From assembly GCA_026545225.1 (NCBI GenBank), contig CM048849.1:42308336-42372335 (forward strand): a stretch of 64,000 bases of DNA, read 5' to 3'. Below are positions 1-8,113 of this stretch, piece by piece (the first letter of the stretch is position 1; every line of letters begins with the position of its first letter). The stretch comes from Cornus controversa (Eukaryota; Streptophyta; Magnoliopsida; Cornales; Cornaceae). Under the pieces are notes generated by a model that worked only from the letters and a program-made list of their open reading frames with translations, was not told the DNA's origin and searched no databases. The translations under genes were made by a program, and so were the position numbers.

Positions 1-208
1 ATAATGTCTAGCTCTTTTTTTTTTCCGGCAAGTCTAGCTCTTCCTTCTCACAAGCAAGTTTTTTTTTTTTTTTTTTTCTTTCTTCTTTTTTTGCGCACAA
101 TGTTTCTCGATAGCAAGTTTGTTTGAGGCCATCCACACATTAATTTATAGAGTTGAGATTTGCCTTTTTCACCATCAAAGTCGGTAGAACTGTCAAAATA
201 CCATGCAA

Positions 209-360
209 CTATACGTTTACAATACATTAAGTATAAATATATTAAATAAATTTGGATCATACATGTGTAACATGTATAGCGAATTTCATCGTACGCGTAT
301 ATAACATACAAAATTTAAATTCACTCGACATATTTATATTGAATGTATTATAAATCTTTT
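209..360. mobile_element. MITE inserted in promoter copy A
   Basis: This 152-bp segment is absent from the duplicate promoter, where the flanks meet at 39985/39986. Its ends carry inverted repeats of about 24 bp (216-239 against 331-354) with a few mismatches. It codes for nothing. The clean empty site in the paralogous copy supports transposition after the duplication. The superfamily cannot be assigned because no target duplication is clear. Confidence 0.6.
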
Positions 361-395
361 CCATCTTTACAAACATGATTGAATTGAGCGTGGAA

Positions 396-712
396 TGCCA
401 TTTGGGCCGTGTGGTACAGCTGTGCAAAAGAAGAAGACAATGGAAGTGCTTTTCGGCAAATGATGATAATAGCCTTGACAAATTGTGCATTAAAAGACAG
501 ATTTTTGTGCTTTAGGTTCCTTTATGCCATTTGGGCCGTGAAGTGCTTTTCGGCAAATGATGATATACCTTGACAAATTGTGTATTAAAAGACAAATTTT
601 TGTGCTTTAGGTTCCTTTATGCCATTTGGGCCGTGAAGTGCTTTTCGGCAAATGATGATATTAGCCTTGACAAATTGTGTATTAAAAGAGAGATTTTTGT
701 GCTTTAGGTTTC
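396..712. repeat. Three-copy tandem repeat in promoter copy A (95-bp unit)
   Basis: Units begin with TGCCATTTGGGCCGTG at 396, 525 and 620. The first carries about 32 extra bases, and the later two are spaced 95 bp apart. Each contains the conserved strings GAAGTGCTTTTCGGCAAATG and TTTTTGTGCTTTAGGTT. The matching promoter at 40000-40500 has a single unit, so the amplification is specific to copy A. It lies about 400-700 bp upstream of the predicted off-window start codon. Confidence 0.8.
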
Positions 713-1131
713 TTTTGGTTAGCTATAAGTAGCGGAAAATGAAAAGGAAGAAAATTAATTTTTTTTAGGAGTTTAGTTGGAAAGAGAGTGAATATTTTGA
801 AAAAAAGTAGAATTTTGTAACTGTTGTATTTTCTCTAAAATATAACAATTAATATTTTTAATTAAATTATTAAAATACAACAGTAGAATTTCGTAAAATT
901 TTGTAACTGTTGTGTTTATTATTTTTAATAAATTAATCATCATTTTTACTATTTCTTTGCTAAAAATGAATATAAATAATTGGGTATAAAGAGGATTCAT
1001 TTTTTTTTTAGTATTTGAAATCATAAGAGTAGTTTTGGTAGGTAGAATCATTTTCTTTCACTTTCATGATATCAAAACAAACAAAATAATTTTTTCTCAC
1101 AATTTCTTGAAAAATTTTCATGCTAACCAAA
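713..1131. mobile_element. Candidate MITE with TTTTGGTTAGC / GCTAACCAAAT ends
   Basis: The segment begins TTTTGGTTAGCT and ends with the near-complement ATGCTAACCAAAT. It is AT-rich, non-coding and internally palindromic around 815-915. It is missing from the matching region near 40500 in promoter copy B. A non-autonomous inverted-repeat element is the simplest reading. No target duplication was found. Confidence 0.45.
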
Positions 1132-1370
1132 TATTTGAAAATTTTAGTTTTCTGTCATTCATTTCATCTCTAACACCGAATCACATTCCGATATGAGTTG
1201 GCCGGATATAAAGTCAACATGTGGGGTATGATCACAATAAAACGTGTGATGAATAAAAAAATAAAATAAAATTTTCCTCCAAAACATATAGGAAAATGAT
1301 ATCAGACAAAAGACTTTAGTCTTGTGCAGATGACTTTGTATTCATAAGATGCATTGCGATGAAATTTGTT

Positions 1371-2895
1371 TTACATATTAGGTCGTTTCTGATAAAAAAT
1401 GAATCCCTTCATATTGAAAGGATGTTGTTTCAAGAAAGAAAAAAAAACGATAACATTGTCCTACATTAGTGTCCCCACTTATCCTATCCCCGAGAATGAT
1501 GCTTAAACATGTCCTCTACAAACAAAGAGTGAAGAATTGCCACACCACATAAACACTAAAATTATTTTTTCCCTTTTTGCAAATTGGCCAAAGTTTAGCA
1601 GCAATAATTGAAAGTAGTGCTGTGTGGTGATGGTGCTTTTGACACGCATTGAAGTGAATAATGTTGGGACCTGCAAACCTAAAAGATGTCCTCGCCATGT
1701 ATTTGGTTTTGCTTTTTAAAGTTTGATGTCCTCAAGTTAATGGATTTGTGACTAGTAAATATGAAATAGGGGGGCAATGGAGCATGTATAGGTTGAAGGC
1801 CTATCTAGATCGACTGCAACATAATCTATTTTCGGTTGGTTGCGAGGAAGCTCTTCAAACCTTCCAAGCAATCGTCAATATCCTTTTCTTTAGGTCCAGT
1901 TTGGTTGAAAAAAATGGAAGGAAACGGAAAAAAAAAAAGGAGGGATATGATTTTTGTGTTTGGTATAAAATTTTGGATGAAAAAAAAATAAAAAAAAAGG
2001 AATGGAATGATTCAGAGAGATGCATTAAGACATGAATAGGAGCTTTTGCATGTTATCCTTCCTAAAATGGAAGGAAACGGAAAGAAAGACTAACATCTTT
2101 TAATAAAAAAAATTTAATACTAAATTTGCTTTCAAATTTAAATTTGTTAATGATTACTAACATTTCTTTTCTTTTTGTTCATTAATTATAAAAAGTTAAT
2201 ACTAATCTTCCTTTTACTTTCTCTCATATCTAATGTTATCTTCTTACTTTTTTTCTTCTATTGTATCCAACATGGCCTTAGGTCAATATATTTACTCAAG
2301 TGATCACAGCCAACAAACACAAAATATGTATAGACCATTAACCACATGCATCACTCTTATCCTAATAAGCACGAATACTTCTATAAGACTAACGTACGTA
2401 TCTGTGTCATATCCGTATTTGATATTAATACTCTCAGATACTTGTTTGATACTTTATAAAAGTATTCGATCATAATTTTAAAATATATTTTTTTATCTCT
2501 AGCACGTATCCGATACTTTTTAATATTTCAAAACACATTTTTAACAAGTTTTGAACATGAAAATGCAATTTTTTTAATAATAATATTATATTATAATTGT
2601 TAAGAAAAGTTTAAAATTTATTTAAAACAGAAGTGTTGAGATACATATCATAATTTAGTACAAAATTTATTCATGCTAATTATACAATGACTCTTAACTC
2701 TTATTTTATTTGTTAATGATAATATTTTATAAAGAAATGTTAATAACTCATTTTTTGCATATATAAAAATATAATTTATTATCTTTATATTATCGTATTT
2801 TGTCCATACCGGTATTCTGTTTGTTTGAGATTTATCGTGTCGCCGTATTCGTGTCGTACTTGTGTCCCATATCCAATTATCTATGCTTCCTACCT
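1371..2895. other. Intergenic region without a recognised gene
   Basis: This is AT-rich sequence with short open frames only. Around 2370-2880 it holds an old repeat with strings such as GTATCCGATAC and TCGTGTCGCCGTATTCGTGTCG, a pattern common in degenerate plant MITE-like repeats. Nothing could be assigned to a host gene. Confidence 0.4.
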
Positions 2896-4607
2896 CTCAT
2901 CCTATTCAACCAATAACTTCTCACTTAATTAACTAGGGAAACAAAATTAACTGCATAATTTATCATTAATAATGCTATATATGCCTGAATTTGGTCCTCG
3001 AGTCAAAATAACTCTAGCTATGACTAATATGTAGTAATTTGTTTTTTTTTGAAGTACTTGACTAGTTGAATTTCATATATATATATATATATCTACACAC
3101 ACACACAGTCACACACACTTTAGACCAAGTTAAGATTGTGCTGGCAGCCTGGCACTCTAATTGCCTAAAATTTGTTTTCAGTATATCTATACCCCAGTAG
3201 TCCGACAAGTTGAATAAAGCCCTTATCCTCTAGAACCGCACTACTTCCTCTCAGTTTATTGTGCTAGCGTTGACCTTTGTCCCCCATTTCCAAGAGAGTC
3301 CAAGTTGATAAAAAAATTATGATTATGGCCTTTCATTAGTTTCAACACTCTAGAAAAATTATAAAAAAAGAAAAAACAAAAAGAAAAGAAAAAAGTAAAG
3401 AAGACTCTGAAGTTGTGTTCGACGGTGTGAAATTAGAGTTTTGAAATTGAAATTGGTGAAATTGAGAAAAATATTGTTAATAATTAATAAATTTTTATTA
3501 ACAATTTCTTTCTTAATTCGACACATTTCAATTTCGAGACTCCAATTTTACGCAATCGAACACACACTAAGAGTGATTTTCATGTCACATAAAAATTTAA
3601 AGTTTGTTACAAACATCACTTACCATTACATAGGCAGACAATGAAATGAAAACATGCATGATTGAGAAAAAATAGCGAATCCAAATCTTACAAAAACATA
3701 GAGATCGAATCCAATTCTTACAACATTTTAATAATGTATTCATGTGGGAATTTCATCTCAAATTTATTCTTTTATTTGCTTACTATTTGAGTAAATTACA
3801 CTTACCTTCATTAAGATTTGCAAATACTACAGAGAGCTCCAACATTGACGACCTCCCCTGTCGGTGACGGCCAGCAATCCAATGGAGTTAGGGTTATTAG
3901 TGAATTTAGCTCTTGTCCATTAAGGTGGGAGTTCATTTATAATAAATTATTTGCTGAAGTTATCTTATGTGAAAATGAAATGTGTTTATTGTGCAACCAA
4001 AAAAGCTTAGAATTTAAGAATTTATAAATAGATGTCTAAGTTTTCAAATGGATGTGAATGATGTAGATGATTTTATAACATTTTAAAGGAATTTATAGAG
4101 AGATGGGATAGAGATGGAAAGAAGAACATGGAACAAATAGCACAACATTTCAATGCTTTAATCTGTAAGACGGTTATGGCGGTTAATTGCTCTACAATCA
4201 GCTTTCACAGTGATTTCTTACTCAAAGTTTCACTAAAATACATTAATGTCATATTTGGGAACACTAATTCACGCATTGAATTCAAAATCTTTAACTAAAT
4301 TTTCATTGTTTTAGTGCTTTAAAACGCAACATAAATATTATTTTCTCGTATTCTTTTCTCATTTGTGATTAGATGCAATCATACTCACGTCTGAAATAGT
4401 AAATGGTGTCATAACTTATACATAAAAACCGGTGTCACATATTTTGGTGACACAACAAGTGGTAGCACAGCTTAAGGCTTATTTTGAGAAGTTTATAGAA
4501 ATCAGTTGTTGTAGAAAACAACAATGATTCTCTTCATATAATTTGAGAAAAATTAATGATTGTTAAAATTTTGTTTCAAATTCCTCGCATTATTTGTTTT
4601 TTATTTT
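2896..4607. repeat. Segmental duplication copy A, left part
   Basis: This aligns collinearly with 55448-57040. Shared landmarks are the block starting near 3135 (GTGCTGGCAGCC) with 55512, the block GACCTTTGTCCCCCATTT near 3271 with 55629, the 3590-3645 block ending CATTACATAGGCAGACAATG with 55770-55833, and 4020-4130 with 56495-56610. A (TA)n stretch (about 3078-3092) lies inside. No conserved open frame spans both copies, so this is duplicated non-coding DNA. It ends at the target site (ATTTT, 4603-4607) of the Tat element. Confidence 0.8.
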
Positions 4608-4950
4608 TGATGAAGCAAAAAATTCACCCGAGCTGGTTGAGCGCCAACCTGTAAAAAGACAAGAGAAGAGTAATCGAAAGGGCACCGGCACGGTACCGGC
4701 CGACTACGCTCCGACGATCAAGTCAGGAATCGGAAAAACCCAAGTAGTAAGGGAATTCTGCGGGTAGCAATTGCGTACCTGGTATACAAGCATGTCTCAG
4801 TATTTATAGCGGTCAAGTGAGGCTACATCCTAGTAGGAGACTGGCTCTTGGAGACAGAGAAGTCCTCTTAACGTAGACTTCTTATCCACGTCAGCTTTGA
4901 ACTCAACTCCCACGCATTACGTTTCATAATTGGACTCAAATACTCTATCA
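4608..4950 (-). repeat. 3' LTR of the Tat element (343 bp)
   Basis: It is identical to 13115-13457 except for four substitutions. It begins TGATGAAGC and ends ACTCTATCA on the plus strand. The TATTTATAG string at 4801-4809 is the reverse of a CTATAAATA box. It sits next to the promoter-like region of the opposite-strand gene. Confidence 0.95.
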
Positions 4951-4965
4951 GATGCCCCCTGTTCG
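4951..4965 (-). other. Polypurine tract of the Tat element
   Basis: On the minus strand this reads GAACAGGGGGCATC directly before the 3' LTR start TGATAG. A purine-rich run in this position primes plus-strand DNA synthesis in LTR elements. Confidence 0.75.
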
Positions 4966-5024
4966 TGAGGGTCAATTACTGGGCCTTATGAACATTTTAG
5001 GACTGTTCACTGAGCTTCAACCGT

Positions 5025-5032
5025 TATATAAA
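5025..5032 (+). promoter_or_regulatory. TATA-like box for the opposite-strand gene in the Tat element
   Basis: TATATAAA lies 75 bases inside the 3' LTR border. It is followed within about 15 bases by a long pyrimidine stretch, an arrangement like plant core promoters (TATA box plus Y patch). It points toward the spliced plus-strand frame starting near 5148. Promoter function is inferred from position and sequence only. Confidence 0.5.
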
Positions 5033-5039
5033 CAAACAC

Positions 5040-5144
5040 CTTTTCTTTTTTTTCTTTTCTTTCCTTTCCTTTCTTTTCTTTCCTTTCCTTTCTTTTCTTT
5101 TCTTTCCCTTCCTTTCTTTTCTTTTCTTTTCTTTCCCTTCCTTC
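5040..5144 (+). repeat. Pyrimidine tract, CTTTT/CCTTT microsatellite
   Basis: About 105 bases are almost purely C and T, built from TTTCTTTTC and CCTTTC units. It lies between the TATA-like box and the coding part of the opposite-strand gene, where a 5' untranslated region would be. It also gives the purine-only frames on the minus strand, which are artefacts. Confidence 0.85.
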
Positions 5145-5147
5145 CGC

Positions 5148-6495
5148 GTGGCATGCGCCGGGTGGGCCCGGCCGCGCCCGGCAGGGGCAGCGCCCGGCCA
5201 GGCAGCGCCCGGCCAGGCCGGCCTGGCAGCGCCCGGCCAAGGCCTGTCGCCCGCGCCCGGCCGGGAGGCGCCAGGCCAGGTGCCGCCCGGCCGCGCCCGG
5301 CCAGGCTATGCCCGGCCAGGTGAGCCCGAGGTGACTCAAGAAGAGGAAGACAGGTTAGACTTCATTTACGACCTTGGGATGAGGGATGCGGTGGCCTTGA
5401 CTTCCGACGCGGGATTGAGCACACTAGGCTACCCCCCTCGCATGTTTAGAGATAGGCGAGGTATACTCTTATATTTCTTCTTCTTTATTCCCTTCCCTTT
5501 CTGGACTCGAGAAATATATAAACTTTATCGTGAACATCGTGCAGGATCTCGAAAAAAGCCCGATCAAGACATTCGCATGTTGGCGAAAGGGAAAGGTGCC
5601 GAGGGATCCTCATCCCATGCTCAAAAAAGACGACGCCAACCTGTTCTCAGGAGCGCCGGCGCACCCCCGGGCGGGGTCTTATCCTCTCCTCCCTCTATTG
5701 GGAATTCTCCCTTCGCAGCAACCATGAGTACTCCGACTCCGGGTCCCAACCCCTTTGTGATACCCTATCCTCCTCTGTTCACGGGTGGGAGTTTGGTCGA
5801 CCCAGGCACCTTCGGGGTGCCACCTACTCAACTTTTTGGTGGAGGCAGTTCGCATGTGCCGTTCTCCCCGGCCACTAGTCACACGGGGCTATTAACCCCG
5901 TCGGCCGGCCATACCGGTTCGTTGCTAGGTGATACGTCCTTTGCCATGAAAAGGGCTGGGGAGTTTGCTCTTCCACGTGATCTGGAAAAGGTGGACGCTC
6001 TCGATGCCGTCTCTTCTACTGGATATTTGCTAGCCAACATGGCTCAGGTATGCCCCCGGCCTCTTTGTACGCTTGAGTGCAACTCCAATATTCCTCTTTC
6101 TTAACCGTGTGTTTCCCTTGTGCATCTAACAGGGCCTGACAATTGCCCATGGCCTTTCCAACCGTCTCCTACATGCAGAGGAGGAGCTGGGGAAGCAAAG
6201 AACAGCCTTTGCCACGGAACGCGCTTCCTTTGCCAGTGAACGCACCGGTTTTAACTCACAGCTTGAGACCCTTCGTGCTTCCCATAGCGAGGAAATAAAC
6301 GTCCTCAACTCCCAGCTCAGCCATGAACAAGAGGAGAAAGAACTGGCCGTGGAGAATTTTAAGGAGTCGGATGATTTCGACAGGGCCCTCAACCAATCAT
6401 ATATTGATGGTTTTGAGTATTTTCGCGAGGTGGCGCAGGGTCAATGGCCTGACATGAATTTTTCTGGCCTGCAACTTGGAGATCCCGACCCTTGA
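5148..6495 (+). CDS. Opposite-strand spliced gene carried by the Tat element (N-terminus uncertain)
   Basis: Three exons are inferred: up to 5460, 5545-6047 and 6133-6495. The introns, 5461-5544 (84 bp) and 6048-6132 (85 bp), start GTATAC and GTATGC and end GTGCAG and TAACAG. Joining them keeps one frame to a TGA at 6493-6495. Readable protein starts around EEEDRLDFIYDLGM. A Gly/Pro/Ser/Thr-rich middle follows. The C-terminal exon is a heptad-like coiled coil rich in Glu, Gln and Ala, ending in a block with GFEYFREVAQGQWPDMNF. The first in-frame ATG is 5379. The frame is open from at least 5148, but that part is GC-rich repeat, so the true start is unknown and may have been lost. Extra opposite-strand ORFs between pol and the 3' LTR are known in Tat elements such as Grande and Retand. 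No enzymatic motif is visible and the function is unknown. Confidence 0.65.
5150..5325. repeat. GC-rich degenerate repeat of GCCCGGCC(AGG) units
   Basis: This block of about 175 bp is far above the window's base composition in GC content and is built of repeated GCCCGGCC and GGCCAGGC words. It sits where the N-terminal exon of the opposite-strand gene would be expected. All frames are open and read as Ala/Arg/Gly/Pro repeats, so openness here is not evidence of coding. Confidence 0.8.
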
Positions 6496-6562
6496 GCCGG
6501 AGTTTTGTTTATCTATGTAATGTTCCTCTCTGCAGAGGCTCCATGTACCTTTTCCCTTGCTT

Positions 6563-6568
6563 AATAAA
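6563..6568 (+). terminator. Poly(A) signal of the opposite-strand gene
   Basis: AATAAA lies 68 bases after the stop codon at 6493-6495, in a T-rich context and before the minisatellite. It fits the 3' end of the plus-strand transcript. Confidence 0.55.
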
Positions 6569-6651
6569 TGAAGGATCGTGTGTTTTATTGAACATATGTC
6601 ATTTGTGCAGAGGTTACCCCTACATTTTTGAAGTTTTTCTTTACCCGGTTT

Positions 6652-7234
6652 GAGAAGTCCCTCCGTGAAGATGTGCACCCGTAGGGTCCTACCTTGGTTC
6701 GTCTTTTCTCGGGGTTGGTTAACCCCGCCTTTTTTCTTTAAAGGCCCTCCGTAGAGGTGTGTCCCCGTAGGGTTTTGCCCCCGTAAGGTCTTGTCCTTTC
6801 TCGGGATTTATTAACCCCGCCTTTTTCTTTAAAAGCCCTCCGTAGAGGTGTGTCCCCGTAGGGTTTTGCCCCCGTAGGGTCTTGTCCTTTCTCGGGATTT
6901 ATTAACCCCGCCTTTTTCTTTAAAGGCCCTCCGTAGAGGTGTGTCCCCGTAGGGTTTTGCCCCCGTAGGGTCTTGTCCTTTCTCGGGATTTATTAACCCC
7001 GCCTTTTTCTTTAAAGGCCCTCCGTAGAGGTGTGTCCCCGTAGGGTTTTGCCCCCGTAGGGTCTTGTCCTTTCTCGGGATTTATTAACCCCGCCTTTTTC
7101 TTTAAAGGCCCTCCGTAGAGGTGTGTTCCCGTAGGGTTTTGCCCCCGTAGGGTCTTGTCCTTTCTCGGGATTTATTAACCCCGCCTTTTTCTTTAAAGGC
7201 CCTCCGTAGAGGTGTGTCCCCGTAGGGTTTTGCC
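6652..7234. repeat. 91-bp minisatellite in the 3' region of the Tat element
   Basis: The motif AACCCCGCCTTTTT recurs at 6721, 6813, 6904, 6995, 7086 and 7177, giving steps of 92, 91, 91, 91 and 91. The unit also holds CCCTCCGTAGAGGTGTGT and CCCGTAGGGTTTTGCC. The first unit (from about 6652) is diverged and the inner ones are nearly identical. It lies between the end of pol and the 3' end of the opposite-strand gene. Tandem subrepeats in the 3' untranslated part of Tat elements are known and can seed satellite DNA. Confidence 0.93.
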
Positions 7235-7468
7235 ACAACAGTTCTTTTAGGAAAAAACAAATTTTATTCCATAGCAAAAAACTTACAATAGACAAATTAG
7301 ATCTAGACAGGAGTCTTGTCCCGAGGTCTTGGGCATTAGTGCCGACCTTCGAAATGACACTCAAAGTTTGGTAGCACGGCCAACCTTTACAATGATGCTC
7401 GCTCAAAACGAATGCGAGCTAAAGCCTAAGAAGAATGTGGCAAGAAATTAACAAGTCTGGGAAGAAAC
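7235..7468 (-). other. Post-pol spacer of the Tat element
   Basis: This is 234 bp between the pol stop codon (7469-7471) and the minisatellite. It has no long open frame beyond repeat-derived ones and no recognised motif. Confidence 0.5.
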
Positions 7469-8113
7469 TTACTGATAGAACTTTCTTAAATGCTCGGCGT
7501 TCCAAGGATGGGCTAGCTGTCTTCCTTCTAATGTTTCGAGCCAGTAAGTGCCTCGCCTTTGAGTCCTGACCACTTTATACGGGCCCTCCCAATTAGGGGC
7601 CAGCTTTCCAGTGCCGTGAGGTTTGGTGGCTTGAGTGACTTCTCTCAACACTAGATCGCCAGGCTGGAAACTCCTATGTTTGACTTTGGTGTTGTAATAT
7701 CGGGACATGGCCTGTTGATACGCTGCCATTCGTATCTGCGCCCGCTCCCTGTTTTCGTCGATGAAATCGACACTGGCCCTTAGTTCCCTCTCATTGTGAA
7801 CTGGATCATAATGCTTGGCACGATGGCTCGCCACCGTCCTCATTTCGACAGGCAGGACTGCCTCGCTCCCGAATGCTAAGAAGTAGGGTGTCTCTCCTGT
7901 GGAGACTCTGACAGTGGTCCTGTAGGCCCACAGAATGCTTGGCAACAGTTCTGGCCATGCTCCTTTAGAGTCATCCAGGCGTTTCTTAATCATCTTGAAT
8001 ATAGTTCGGTTGGCTACCTCCGCCTGCCCATTAGCTTGTGGGTGGCCTGGTGATGAGTACCGGTGGTTTATGCCATGCTCTGTGCAAAACTCTTGGAATC
8101 GCCGGCTCTCAAA
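7469..8113 (-). pseudogene. Integrase C-terminal part of Tat pol, downstream of the in-frame TAG
   Basis: The same frame as the gag-pol ORF continues for 214 codons after the TAG at 8114-8116, to a TAA at 7469-7471. It starts FESRRFQEFC and contains GHPQANGQAEVANRT, the region with the third catalytic acid (Glu) of the D,D-35-E integrase core. It ends in the C-terminal domain with GPYKVVR and NAEHLRKFYQ. Without readthrough it would not be made with the rest of pol. It is otherwise undamaged, so the stop is a recent lesion or a rare readthrough site. Confidence 0.9.

Larger units (their letters stand above)
1..1370 (-). promoter_or_regulatory. Upstream region of an NPF paralog lying left of the window (duplicate of 39833-40760)
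   Basis: Bases 1-1370 align in blocks with the region just upstream of the NPF start codon at 39819. Shared blocks are 1-208 with 39833-39985, 361-440 with 39986-40055, about 450-712 with 40415-40500, and about 1170-1370 with 40565-40760. Window base 1 corresponds to 39833, which is 14 bases upstream of the ATG in the intact gene. The start codon of a leftward-transcribed NPF paralog should therefore lie about 14 bases outside the window. The blocks are interrupted by insertions described separately. No coding sequence is visible here. The alignment is seen directly; the off-window gene is inferred. Confidence 0.75.

Noticed and set aside
4952..5339. Long open frames on both strands rich in Ala, Arg, Gly and Pro or in Lys and Glu
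   Set aside because: They come from the pyrimidine tract and GC-rich repeat, which leave all frames open. No conserved domain.
6652..7234. Regular repeats that could suggest a CRISPR array
   Set aside because: The units are directly adjacent with no unique spacers, in a plant retrotransposon.
7011..7406. Minus-strand 131-codon frame over the minisatellite
   Set aside because: It consists of repeat-encoded peptide units and is better explained by the repeat.
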